The notes under the pieces are model-generated. The model saw nothing but the letters and a program-made list of their open reading frames with translations. It ran no database searches and was not told where the DNA came from. Shown here piece after piece: positions 23,918 through 37,700 of a DNA stretch of 64,000 bases. Position 1 is the first letter of the stretch, and each line of letters begins with the position of its first letter. This DNA is from Enoplosus armatus. Taxonomy: Eukaryota > Chordata > Actinopteri > Centrarchiformes > Enoplosidae. The DNA is taken from NCBI RefSeq assembly GCF_043641665.1, contig NC_092188.1:15707704-15771703 (forward strand). Reading direction: 5' to 3'. A program made the translations under genes and the position numbers.

Positions 23918-26900
23918 AAGGAAATATGCTAGGCCTTTTCCTCTGTTTTCTCTGGTAATGTAGCAACAATTTAAAAAATATTTCTTTCTACTGCATAGAC
24001 AGCCCAGTTTTATCAAAAGACCATTTTTCCAGCTGTGAAATACCAATTTAATTTCTCAATGAATAATAGTAACACTCCTTCCAGAAGTTTTTAGGTTTAG
24101 GTTCTGAATTTATATTTTAACCTAAATGAACTGAAACCAACACGGAGATCAGTGAATGGTTTGGCGACAGACATCAGAGGACATCAGGCCCTGCTCCCAC
24201 CATCCAGTCAAGGGAGGCGACACAGCAGGAGATGAGTTGAGCTCACCGTGGTTCTACAGTACTTCCTGTGCCAGGACATTCAATAATTGAGTCCAGTCAG
24301 GCAACTATGATAAAGGTAGTAGGTCAAATTTGAACCAGGGGGTTGCTGTCTAATGAACATTTACAATGGACAATTTGTGGGAATACATTTACTTTGTTTT
24401 CTCTCCAAAACAAGCAACAATGAGGGGGTTGTCAGCAGCGTGTTTCTAACTGCTTGTGCTGCTTACCTTATTGGACTCTCCTCTAGCAATGTTGTCACTA
24501 TCCCCAAACCTCAGCAGTTAAGTTGGTGAGTAAAACTTAAAAAAATATCCCAACCATTAGGAAAATAAGAGCCAGGTTGTAAAAAAAATCCTCAAATTAT
24601 GTGCCCTTCCTGATTTCATTTGCTTAGTCCTACCAACATATATAAATTTAGGAGGCCCAGGGGCTGACACAGGACTTCCAGTCAACCTCTCTCCGTCATT
24701 TACAACCAATTATACTTGTTTGCTTTTCTAATGAGAAATACTTGTGCTCAGGCTAATTTTATTGCAGAACACTACTTGTACTGAAATGTACAGACAGATA
24801 GACAGACACATGCTTTTTACATGTTAACTTGCCAACCAGCAAGGAGTGTGAGCTAAATCCACAGATGGGTTCATTACCAGTAAAAGGGCGTTAAACTATA
24901 TTTGTCTGAGCTGGGGTCTGACTGACTGGAAACGACACAGAGGAAACTGTCAGATCCTTCAGGAGAGAGAAATTGATAGGTGCACTGATGGAAAAATGCC
25001 ACAAAAAGGGAGAGAGGGAAAAAAGAGAGAGGAAAGGAATTTTAGAAAAATAAATACAAGAAAAGTGAATCTGATATATAGATCTCAACTCATAGATGAC
25101 AAATAAGGAAAAAGAGATCGGTAGAGACGGGGGATTAATAAATATCAATGAATGTGTTCCTTTGGGCCTCCACCACACCGTGCCATATTTGTTTAACAGA
25201 GGTTGTCAGAAGGACAATTTTGTTAAGCTGTGCCCCATCCATCCATAGGAGGTTTTTCTTTTCAGCAAGGTCTCCCTCTCCGACCACAGCAGTGGTCTGC
25301 TGACGGTCACGCTGCGGCCAAACCCTCGGGCCGCTTGACTTTCTTAGCAGCGTCATCACGACCACATGAAGAGAAAGAGGGAATACCATATTGTTCTGTT
25401 AAAAGAAGAGGAGGACCTGTACGCATCTGTGCAGGGCAGGCAGGCAGGAAACATTTACACACAAAACCTGACAAATGACCTCTTACGCCAGCAAAAAGAG
25501 GTGGGCTGGGAATCATCACCAGAACAGCTGTCTGCCAGGAATACTATCACCACTGTGTGTGCATGTGTGAAAGAGAGACACAGAAAGAGAAGGGATCCAC
25601 GTGATCTTGTCTCTCCATTGTAATTTTGTCAGTTGTTTGTCTGATTGCTGTTATTTACTTTAATTACTTTGAATGCTGTTGCTAATTGGTTTAAGTGACA
25701 GCAGATGTGAACTCCACCTGTTTTCGAGCGTATCTCTTGGGAGGAAGAACAAAGAAGCGACTCACACCAGCCTTCATGAATAAGACCGGACACAAACAAA
25801 TACAGGTCAACTGCTTCTGCCCTATGATACTGTAAGTATGATTCAATATCCAGGTCAAGAAGTGAGACCAACGCAAGAACTACTCAACCTCAGCTTTCAA
25901 CATTGGACATAATGAAATACAAAACAACACACTAAGATGTTACACACGTGGGAGAAGTTTGTCTTTCTGCCAGAAAAGCTGTAGGAAGTCGTAGTATAAG
26001 GAGCGACAAAGTCTACATAAAGTGCAGGTTAGGGTGGATGAAATGGTTAGACACAGGGCTTTCAACCAGGAGATTGCTGCTCATGTCCCGTGTGAAGCTA
26101 AAGGTGAATATTTTATTTCAACCCAAATCATGACCTTAAAAACTAAGACTAAACAAATAGTTTTTTAAAAAGCCTTTCTAACACAGGGTTAACATTGTGA
26201 AATGGTCACAGTTTGGTTAGGTTTAGGCACCAAACTTTCTTGGTTAGGCTTCCCTCAGGGCTTTCTTTCTGTCAGAAAGCCTTGAAGGAAAACCTATCCC
26301 ATGTGCTGATGACGTGACACGACACAACAAGTTCAGAACAGATACAATGACAAGCTATGCGACAATTTCACCAACTAACTATTATTGATTCCATTGGTGG
26401 AATGATATGAGTTTGTATGAATATGAGTGGCCCTGACATCAGAGATCCACTGTGATAGGGATGAGTAGGATAATTGGTTTAATCATTAGATGTGATGCAG
26501 TAAAATGATAAATCCATGAGGATGTCTGTAATGACACTACAGATATTTGAAGCCTGTGAAATTTCTGACAAGTCCTCTGGCAACTCTCATTGTTAGTATC
26601 AAAAAAGCCAGCAGCTGGTGGACCCCCATGGACCCACATGGATCTAACTGCTGGACACTGAAAATAAAGGAATCAACACGAAGACTGCAAAGACTTTCAA
26701 ATTTTTCTACAAACAAAAATTTTGGCTGTACTGTTTTTGTTCATGGCGGAGACACACGAGACATATATCTCTCTTAGCTCACACTGGAGGAAGTTAAATT
26801 TGATGCCTCGCATTCCTTTTGATTTCTGAAATGTTCATCTTGGAGCAGGTTATGGGTGGTGAAGCTGTCAAACTAAGAGAAACTGTGCTTCAGCCTCTCA

Positions 26901-28271
26901 CACCATTCCTGTACAAAATCTTTCATCATTACTTTGATTGAAAAAGTATTTTAAAATGCACACCTGCTTGCTAAATTGTATTTTGAACTGGGTGAGTGGT
27001 GTAATGAGAGAGCTATAATAGCTGTAATATATTATTTCGTAAATACAGTATTTTCAACGTTGTTTACTTCCAGACTTCCAGACAGGCTCATTTCATTTAT
27101 TTATTTATTTTAGGACACATGTTTCAGATTATATGTCACATGCTTAATACTAGAAATAATCCAAAACACATGTTTGAACTGAATGAAGGCGCTGCAATTT
27201 TACAGCATTGTATCTTGCATTTCAATAAATTCTAATTTTAAAAAACCAAAGACATTTACCTGCCCATCCTGCGATAAACCCACACTGACTGTGTTTAGTG
27301 GCATCACTTAGCTTAGTTTCTCATATGAACCTTCATGTGAATGATTCAAATGTCCTGTAATCATTGTATAGGCCTTTTTCAGAGAAGACGTTTTCACATG
27401 TCACAGTAGGAAAAACGTTTAGGGGTGAATAATAAAATGAATGATGGAATTCCATTTAGCTGCTTCTGTTTCAGGGTCCTGGTATTATACATGTAAACTG
27501 TCATGACTTACTAGGACACTTGAATAGAACACAGACATTGTTAATGTTAGTAAAGGCCTATCATTAAATGCATTATAAAGTTTAGGCTGCAGTCAAGAAA
27601 ACCTAAACCTAAAACTAGTACTACAGGGTTGCTTGATGAAAATGTCACTGCTTACTTTTATATTGTCAAGTGCAACATAACAACAAAAATAAAAAAGCAC
27701 ATGAACTTTTTTCCTTGAATTAAATTAGACCAAACAGACCACAACTAATAAATAAAACATTTTCTTTGTCAAAACTGAGGCTAAAACAAAATCAAAAACA
27801 TGTGCCAAAGTGATCAGTGCTTCTCAGTCAGTTCCAAAAATAATTGTACTATGAAATGGATTATTTGAGAATCAAACTCGAGCAGTGCATCTATAAGAGG
27901 TTACCCACGTCACAAACATTTAGACCGCCAACACTTAAGCTTATCCAGATCTGATGTTTTTAATCAGATCAGACGTATTCAAAGGGTGTGTATGTTTGGA
28001 TTATCCCTAATTGTTAGCAAATGTCCTGCTTTCTCTGTGACCTTGGTTGTGAAAGTAAAAATATGTCTCCACATTCAGAAGACATTGTGTTTTAATTTCT
28101 ATTCCATTAAGAAAGTAAATGAATATTTAATCAGTTTTTATTTCTCATGTCATCCAATATGCATGTCATTCAAAATAAGTCAAACATGTATTGGTTGTAT
28201 CTTTTGAGAACATCTGAAATGTAACTCTCAGGTGTAAGTTGTGAAATGCATATCACCTGTAAAGAGGGTAT
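23918..28271. other. Intergenic, no gene recognised
   Basis: There is a diverged repeat-like patch at about 26.03-26.31 kb ('ttggttaggtttaggcacca', 'agattgctgctcatgtcccg'), typical of old fish interspersed repeats. The rest shows no coding frame, RNA or repeat I can name. Short ORFs near 25.1-25.6 kb match nothing known. Confidence 0.5.
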
Positions 28272-28326
28272 AATCAGAATCAGAATCAGAATCAGAAATA
28301 CTTTATTGATCCCTGGGGGGAAATTA
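28272..28326 (+). mobile_element. GAATCA-tailed fish retroelement 3' end, plus orientation
   Basis: Four 'aatcag' hexamers precede 'aaatactttattgatccctg' and 'gggggaaatt'. Same family as 23.87 kb in opposite orientation. Confidence 0.7.
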
Positions 28327-31300
28327 TACCATAATTTCTTCCATATTTCCAAATCCACACCTGTCAAACAGCTGTTCTTTTCTGTCTCCAGGTTCGGATT
28401 AATATGAAGGCCTTCAATTACAGACAGCTATTTGGGGTATTTCCCTTAATGTTCCTCTCTGTTTTTATTAAATATTGCTAGTCTGACTAAGTGCTAAAGA
28501 CAAGACAGACTCAACATCCTTTCTCAGCATACAGTAGGTCGGACACTTCATTTTATGGAGTCTAAGGACAATTTGAGGTTATTCAATACATTCCTATTGA
28601 GGTGAATCAGTGTAATCTGATTTGTTGTTTTACCATCTATCCTGTCATCTCCATGAACCGCACACAGAATATGAATGACACTGAGAAAATACATAGTATT
28701 ATGTACAAATGTAACATGAGCCAGTTATGAAATTCCTCTTCTAATTTATCATCAATACACTGTATGAGCTGGGCAAAACAGGACTGATGAAGAAACAAGA
28801 AAATAAGCCTCCATCAGGAATCATTGTATTGAGACATCCTGTCAAAGAACATGTCTATGCTATAAACAGTTAAAAATCAGATTTTTTTTGTTCCCGTGTA
28901 AATGCAGCCTTAGAGGCCATAATCAGCAACGCTCCGGTGATGCCTCTAAAAACAGTTCAGCGATCCCGGTCTGGTCGGAAACTATTTATTTCCACATTCA
29001 AAGGCAATAGGAAACATAAATGAACACTCTCCAGTGGAATCACACAGTGTCTCTGTGCTGGGAAGGCAGTGTGGGCCGGCCAGGAGGACAGACTGGTCAT
29101 GAATTGCTGTGTGGGCCAGGCAGTGCTTCTGCTGGTAATGCTAAGCAATGGGTGGTAGAGTGGTGGAGAGTACTTACAGTATGTGTCAGAGGTGAAAAAA
29201 CAGTGAGGTCTGCTGTTGTAATGGTTGGCAGAGGTTCTCACAGTTAGAATCACCTTTATTAGCTGCAATGCATCACACGTAAGCTAGAATTAGAAGGGAA
29301 TAACCACAGTAAGTAGTGTATGTTTGGCCAGCATGGAAATGTCCAACTCTAAAATGATAATAGCTTTAAAATAATGCTTTAAGTAAAATGCCTCTGCCTT
29401 AATAATAGGCAGTTCAGAGTGGGCCCATAAAGCACAGTGCGGGCACTAGCTGGCATGATAGCTTGTAACTTACAATAACAGTGGTAGACTTAGCTTGTGT
29501 AATAGGTGATTAAACAAGGGTTTGCTACTGTAAAAGCTGGCAGAGTTGTGTGGCCTGGATCCTATAATGGCTGCTGTTTGTGTTATACATACTACAAACC
29601 AATAAAACTACACAACAGAGCATTAGTTTGTACCCCAACAGAAGACTAACTGAAGTGTTGTTTCCTAGGGCAGGATTTTTCAAACTCACAGTCAATTCAA
29701 TGGTATACTGTTTCTTTCTCAAGAGGTTCTCCAGACCTCTGTGAGTTTGATTAAACTGAGGTTGGGCTTTGCAAGATTAGAGTCATGATAGACAAATGCA
29801 ACAGATGTCGAACAGTGTTTGGCGTAGCTAACAGGGTGGTGACTGTAACGCTAAGAGATCAAAGTATAAGGTTAAAAAATCTGGGTGGGAAATTAACAAG
29901 GGCCTTCCCTCCCTGAAGAATCAGTATCAAACAGCTCTTGACCAAGACGCCTTAAGCCTGCAGCAGTAACTGACATAAATGCATGAGTTGTGACGCATTT
30001 CAAGGCTGAGAAATGGTGTGCATGTTTAGCAAAGGTTATATAGACGGCTGAATGAAATATTGGGATTAGTTAATATTGGCAGTGTATGGAGAGGCAGTGC
30101 TGAATTTGATCAAAAGTGACAAGGGTACAAATTATGAAATGTTATCATTTTCTTTCTTTTCTCAAGCAAAAAAGGGTTCATTGGAATGGTTTGGGTTTTT
30201 TTGGGGGGGTCCACCATAGAGCACTGACAAGCTTATCTTTCACTTACAAAATATTCCGCTCAGTACATTTCTTGGTCACGATTTTCTAATAACCAAATCT
30301 ATGGGATCCTTATCAAAATGCGTTTATGCAACAATATCACTATCACATTTTTACACTTAACACTTAAATTGTTATATTGATATCACACGCAAAACCACAG
30401 TAGCCTATCAGTCAGGCTCTATTATGTACAGTCATTTTGTAGTTTACTTAAACCCACCAAGAGCTGCCCCATAGAACCCCCAGTCTTTGAAATGGGGAAA
30501 AAATGGAAATTTCCCCCAAATTTACACTCTTCATTCACTATGCATATCATCCTGATCTGTCATCTTACAGTTTAGTTTTTAGGGATATCTTGCTGTTGGG
30601 AAATCTTTGTGCAGTGTGTGATCACACCATGGTCTCGTGCAATAACCTGCTTTGACGTAGCTACAATACTTATGTGGACACACCTAGAACAGATCTTCTG
30701 ACAACTACCAGGTCAAGCCCAGCCAGCAACCATCTCCTCAGCCCCCTTAATGCCCACAACCTGAGTCACTGCAGTCCTTTTCACACTACTGTTTCTGTCA
30801 GGTTTGTCATAATTACTCACGTGTTTGTGTATGTTTTTAGGGTTTGGGGTTGAAAAACACTTTAAATTGTTTTTCCATGGTATCTGTCGTAAACATGGAC
30901 GAGTGCATTTTCCTAATTTTGTTAACAGGCAAGGTGTGTTTATGATGCTAATTCCAGCCAACAAGGGTACTGTTTTCACTCAGTTTTATGAAGACGGGGC
31001 ATGCTGTCACACATCATCCCTCTACAGCTCACCTCCGGCCGAGGGAAGCTTGACTCACAGCACTGTTGCCTGAATCCTAAGGCAGAAGTGATGCAGCATT
31101 ATTATAGAGCAGCCTTTCATCTGAGGGATTAGTTTGGATTGATGACAACTGTAGGTTTCTCCTCTACAGACAGATCTGATTCTATGGTAAAATGGAGTTT
31201 TTCCATTTTGTGTGAAGTGTATAAGCCTTATGCCTAAGTCACTTTCTTAATACAGACAATGTAAATACTGTCAGCTGCAGGGTTGTAGATGTTAGACTTC

Positions 31301-31705
31301 ACTTGTAAATACTAAATACTAAATTGGACTTGGTTTAGATGACTGCTGTGAGAATCGACTAACCTGGGACTACTTTCTGACGACTTGACTTGAGGCTTGA
31401 AAGAAAAAACATCATCACAAATCTCAAGTTTTTATCCAAATAATTTAAAAGGTTTACCAGACAGCCCTTGGCAAGCTATTTATACCATAGCTATTGAATT
31501 ATTAGACCTACTGAAGTGATGGTCCAATTTATCTAAGAAATACTCATAACACAGCTTGAAATAAGGACAGCTCTGGTCAGCTGGTGTCCTGACAGTTGTG
31601 ACATACCCAAGCAATATCAAAAACCTGTGGTTTGGCTACTAAATGCACATCAAAGCAAAAACATCTTCTTAAAGGATCAACATCAACATCGTGTGCATTT
31701 GCTAT
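28327..31705. other. Intergenic, nothing recognised
   Basis: No gene, RNA or named repeat seen. Small ORFs (for example near 29.0-29.25 and 30.7-31.07 kb) lack homology I recognise and lack splice context. Confidence 0.5.
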
Positions 31706-31782
31706 TATCAATAGTAAAGCCCAATAAAGATACATATCTATCTATCTCTATCTATCTTTATTGGGCATTACTATTAATGATA
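31706..31782. repeat. Long imperfect hairpin with a TATC-rich loop
   Basis: The arm aatagtaaagcccaataaa+gata (31710-31732) pairs with 31753-31775 with one mismatch. After a 2-base bulge, four more pairs extend the stem (tatc with gata). The 20-base loop (31733-31752) is built of tcta/tatc units. Inverted repeats like this can be a palindromic MITE remnant or a small-RNA precursor. Confidence 0.75.
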
Positions 31783-34700
31783 GCGATCGGGTCACCTCAC
31801 AGGATGATTTTTCGGTGGGTGCTCACACAATTACACATGGGTGCCTACCCACTGAATCAGCATCTATGAACCTCCTCATTAAGGCTTCTGTCCCTGAGAT
31901 GTAAGCTATATTAAAATTACAAATATTAGTTGACTAGTTGAAAATCACATAACTTCAGCAATTGCAGCTAGTATGGAGCCAAAGAGAAATACAGTGAGTT
32001 GCAATAGTGTACTTTCACTTAAGTGGGAGATCTCTCACTTCTCTGGTGCCCAATGAGGAAGCTCCAATAACTGTATTTATATCTTGCCAGGTTTTAACAA
32101 GACCATCACTGCTGTGACAAACACACGAGTCACAAGTGAAATATTTGATGAAGGTTATGAAGTGAGAGGGAGTGGTAAGTCTTCCTACTAAAACCAAAAT
32201 GATCGTAGTAATACAGTTTAGAACAGCCTGAAATATGCGTGTTAGGGTGTGGTTCTTTCAGGGTGTGAAAGCATAAGCAAACCAAGTGGCATGATTCACT
32301 GAAACAAACTCATAGATGTGAAAGTGTCCTATCTGTTCAGTCTATGAACCAAACCGGGCAGGATGACTGGACTGAGACGCCACATAGTTATTGTGTGAAT
32401 CATGGGTTTCTCTGTGGCTGAGCATTTTCACACTGTGATGTTAACCAATACCTGCTCCTGTTGTCTTTCCCAGAACGAAATCAGATTGGGCTCAACTTGA
32501 TTCAGTTCTTTTTTATTTTCTTCTACTCAGTTTGCTGTCAACACCTTCAGCTCATTTAGGTGTATCAATCCCATTAAAATAAATAGTAGTAGACAGTTAG
32601 CCTAGCTTGGTATAAATTCTGGAAACAGGGAGAAACAGCTGGCGTGGCTCCGTTGACAAGGTTCAGAAATCCACTTACCAGCACCTGTAAAACTCATTTG
32701 TTTAGTCCACACACAAACATAAATGTAAAAATTACAACTTTTAACATTTTAAGGGGAAAAAAAGTTTTCTTGGCAAACAACAGCCGGGTGCAGTGACTTG
32801 GAGTGAATGGTTTGTCACCGTGAGGTTGCTAGGCAAACACTGAATTTTTGTGCGAAGGGACAAATTGTTGTTTGTCAAGAACTAGTTACAGCACATAACT
32901 ACCTCTACTAGATCAATTTGATTCAACTGCTGAGCCTTCCCAGAATGTTTTGGGAAAAAGGCAGGAGAAAACCCTGGAGAGGTTCCCAGTTTATCACTAC
33001 AATAACCGAGAAATACATTAACACCTATGGGCAATTTAGAGTGTTAAATTCAGCTTCCTCTGGACAGCTGAAAGAAACCCACATGAACATGGGGAAAATA
33101 TAGCCCCCATATGATTGGTTATTTATCATATGTGATGCTTTAGAGCGATCCTGCCATTATTATAATGGCAGAGTCGAACAGAAACTCATTTTTCAATGAC
33201 ATGGAAAGCACAGATGTTTGGGTTAATCACGGTCGGCCTTTACTAACTCCAACAGATGAAGGTAGCCAATGTTAATGTGAAAGGTAAGGTAAGGAAAAGG
33301 CAAAACACTTGTGTGAAATTGGTTATGACACACACTTTGGGAAAAAAATAACATTCAAATACTTATTTTGTCCAATCTCCACAGTGTGGCTGTGAAAGTG
33401 CTGTGTATCAATTAGCATAGCCGGTCTTATCTTATGATCATAAATCAACAAACTTGCAATCCATGATTTCTGCCTGGCTGACATTCATGACATTCTCCAG
33501 CTTTGCTGATTGCAATGTTCACTATTGGGCCGGGGTAGGCAGGCTGCTTAGTCTTAACTTGTTCTTGGTCAGAGGCTTGTAGATTTAGATTTCTATTGTT
33601 TTCCAAAGTTAAAGTTTATTGTTGGAGCAGCTAATAACAGCACATCCCAGTAAGTGTGGTTTTGATAATTCCCAGGTGAAAAGACATCTAGCAACCTATT
33701 AAAACTGGACGAAATAGCCTTTTTTTAAGATGTGTTTTCAGAATGTCCTTTCCATAAATTATAGTGTTTGCAGGTTTGCAAGTAAGATACTACCATAGAA
33801 ATCAGAGCTTGTTTACTTCCTCCTGCATTTGGCATTGTAGAGCCCTCTTGTTCTGAGACAACGCAACTCAATGAGTCACAGTTCCTTTGTCTTAAGTTGC
33901 AATTGTTTCTATTTCTTGATAAGAAATATGTTTCAGGCAGGCAGGAATCCAGTGAAGGGGCATTCCCTGCTCTTTTGCAACCTGCCACACTACAAAGAGC
34001 TTTGCTCAGCCAAGCCTCGACCAACCAGCTGCATTGGGCCTCTGAAGGCTACATCAGAGAGAAGAGTGCGGTCGCTAGTGGCTAACCAGTAACCATATTA
34101 TGAGCTGAGCTCCTAAGTCTCTCTCTAAACCTTCTAGAGGTTCAAAGCAGCGGTGAGGTTTGGGGAGAAGGCCACTCTGTCATGCTGCCATTCAGATGGC
34201 TGAGTATTGTGGTCCAGCGTGAATGGATTGGCCAAATTGGGTCCATAGTTTATCAATGAACATCTGGAAACAGGGTCTGCGTGTGGATCTAGGTTCACAT
34301 GGTCAATGATGGTCTTACACCATCTATCAATCCTTGTGTTTTGCGGCAGGATCTAGTGAAATCTAAACAATGAAAAAACTGCCTTTGATCTGAATTTCTG
34401 AGATTACTGTGAGAGCAAAAGTTGGAACAAGGTAAAGAAGTGTAAGAACTGAGCAATAGTGTGTGAGGTTGTGCCCTGAGGAAAGTTATGTAAAGAACGT
34501 CACTTCACACCTATGATCGAAACAACCTTTCCAATTTTAACAGATTTTCTGTTTTGGTAGACAGCTCTACAGAAAACATGGAAGAAAGATAAAGGTGTTT
34601 ATTGTGTGTGGTGAAAGCTTTAAGCGGTATCTGAACTATGGTCTCCAAGAGCATACAGTATAACAGTATTACCCTTAAAAAGAACAGTCCTGGTTTTACT

Positions 34701-37700
34701 GTCGGGACATTACCAGTAAATACTAAATACTGAGAGATACTGGTCTGTTTGTGTGTTTCGTTATAAGGTCAAGCCTGTCTTTCCTGTCTTTAAAGATCAG
34801 AAAATCCTTGAATTTTAAAGAAAAATTTAAAAGCCCTTCAAGGTCGGCCAGAACTCCTCCCTGAGTCTTTCATGTCATTTTCCTTCTGACCGCTGCTGCC
34901 CTTTCGTCGTTTTAAAATCTCTCTCTCGGGGCCAAGACAGTAATAATCATATAATCATCCTGTTAGAGTTCTTATTGTTAATACGGTTTCTGGTAAATGA
35001 AGGACACACACATCCCGAACATGTGGTGCCGGTGCCTGTATGTGCACACATGTGTAAGTTGCCATGCCAGCACCATGTGTGTTTCTTTGGGGTTTCCTGC
35101 AAATGTTATGATCTCCGTGTATGTTTCTGTGCATGTATGTAGGCTTCTGTGTGGTGTGTTTGTGTGTCTGCTTTGCAGTAGATCCTTGTCCCTCCTAAAA
35201 ATGTGGTTCAGATGTCCCTGATTCCTGCCACTGGGTAATTTCTTTCCAAGTTTCTGTTTAAGTAATTAACTTTATTCCCCCGAGGCAGCGTAATATGATT
35301 GAAATAGCTAAAGAAAAGACAGAAACATTTTCTTAATTTACCCCGGCCTCTGTGTGGATTCTCGGAAGTTAAGATGGTTGATGTGGCTTCGTGATCCGTC
35401 ATGGTTGTTACTCGTCATGGTCATGTTCATTTTAAAATGCCATAGTAGTAAGCAGACCTGAGTGGCTGTATAACAAATTGGGCACATTAAGCAGTCACCA
35501 CGTTATTGCTACCACCTTCCCATCGCTAAAAATGAGGGATTTACTGAACAGTTTGACTGGTGATCGTACAATATTTAAGCCTCAATTTACTGTTGTATGC
35601 TGCTGATGTATGCTGGTGGAGGACTCCTGTTCATTGGAAGCTGCTGCATAGGATCTACCTGTGTAAGAGACAGATCCAGGGAATTCGACAGAGAAAGTGG
35701 ATGGAGAGGAGGAACGCAGAAACAGAGCGGGAAATCACATTCCTGCAGCCTCCATGTGTGTGTGACACACCCCACTCACCCTGCACCCTGCCTGAACAGC
35801 TGGCCAGCTTGCTTGCGAAAGAGGCGCTGCCGAAACCCCCTTTTGTTTTTCTGGCTTTCCCCTTCTTTTTAGTGGGGCATATTAAAACTGTCTATGGCCT
35901 TTCTGTGGTCGCACAATGTTCCAATTTCCTCCTCTTCACTTTGAGTCCTCCTCTCCTCTCGTTTTCTCTCCTCTCCTCTTTTCTCCTCTCACTGTCTTTA
36001 TTCTGCCATCACATCAAGGAGCCGCCAAATTAGACGTCTGAAGTCAAAGCTCTAATCATACTACCGGTCCAGTTCCATTGGGTCAATTGGAAGAGCTGCA
36101 TGGTTGTTTTTCTCGAGACAGTTACGGGAAATTTGGATTAGAAGTTCATGCTGTACTAGGGCTGGCCTTAATGTAAGGACAGAGCTATAAAGTCATATAA
36201 AGGTGTGTGTACTGGCCAGCGATTGGCCAAGAAAACCCTTATGAGTGTAAAAGTGGCTCTTGTCTCAGTGGCTCTCTTGAAAATTGCTTTGAAAATGCAA
36301 TGAAAGAAGGAAAATTAAGGGAAAAAAAACAGATATTTGAGAGCTTGATTTCCCATGATGATGATAATGATATGATGATACTGTATGATGATGATAATGA
36401 TCTGTCCCTATTTCCTTCTTATTTCTGTGGTTTTCGTGAAACAAAACAGCTGGAAGCAAAATAAAAGAGCCAATCCCGTAAGGCAAACACAATTTAGTCC
36501 GTTCACATTTATTATCATTTATGTTTATTCTCTGATTATGTTATGTTTGATTCATGTTATTCTTACGGCTTTGGACAGCAGAATGGACAGATGGTAAGTC
36601 AAAAAACTACTTCTTATTAAGGGCTCAATAGAAATATGCACAGGGGCTGGATGTCCTCACTGCCACTACTCTCTTCCTTCCAACTTTTCATAGCTGAAAG
36701 TCTAGCAGCACTTTTTAAGGCCAACATTAAACTCTTAGCAATATAGAACAGTTATAGTAATACAAATCAACTTTCCTGAGGCGTAGTCAAGAAAACACTT
36801 CTGAGCACTGAATTTCAGGGGTAATTTAGAATTTAAAAACGATACCTTTTTTAGTCCTTTGCTGATGGATGGTTTACCTTCATATTCTGGTTTATGAATT
36901 AGGCCTTTTTAAATAGCAGTAAACTTTCCCTTACAAAGTTTTTGCAAACTGCAAAAAGCCCACCACACCCATGAATAAATCAAATTCAGCCAAAAATACA
37001 AAAATATACAACATGACAATTAGCCAAAGCAATCCCAGGCCTCAGTGATTTAGATGGCGTGAAAACAGACCAATAATATTATATGAAGCTTTGCATTTCA
37101 GACAAGAAAAACCCAACAGATTTATTGAAGTTGCACATTTCTTTAAGTATATGAAATGTGACAGATGGATTCAGCAGGCCAACTGTTTATATGTTTCTCA
37201 CAGTGTTTCAGCATATACTGTGTGTGTCTCTCTGTGTGTTTGGCTGTGACAGGGGAGTTTCCAGACTCCACAGACCCTGATGAATGGGTCACTGTGTGTC
37301 CGCGAGTGTGTGTGTGTTTAAAAGTGTGCGTGTGTGGTCAACTGTAACATTTGCACACTCGTTTTCTCATCAATGCAAAATATTCTCCCCCCTCGAAATA
37401 CTGATCTTTACTTTCATCACTCCGGCATCCAACAAACACACACTCACACCACATGCTCCCTGCTGGATGTCGCGCTATTACAGTGTCACACACTCATTTC
37501 ATGTGCACTGTGTGACTCACCAGAGTTTGTTATTTCACCTGCCAGACATCCCAACTCCTGTCATGCCACTGATCATTTCTGACCCCAGAACATCATCAAC
37601 CACCGGTCCATTTGGTGACTCACACCCACCTACAAGTGGCAATCCGCTCAGCCTCCAGACACGCGACCATGACTAAATATCAATAGGGTTCCAAGCTACT

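Noticed and set aside
35560..36033. 157-residue plus frame
   Set aside because: No recognisable homology; its second half is a Leu/Ser-rich translation of a CT-rich tract.
37284..37676. 130-residue plus frame
   Set aside because: Composition is biased to His/Ser/Thr/Pro with no domain, splice context or conserved motif.
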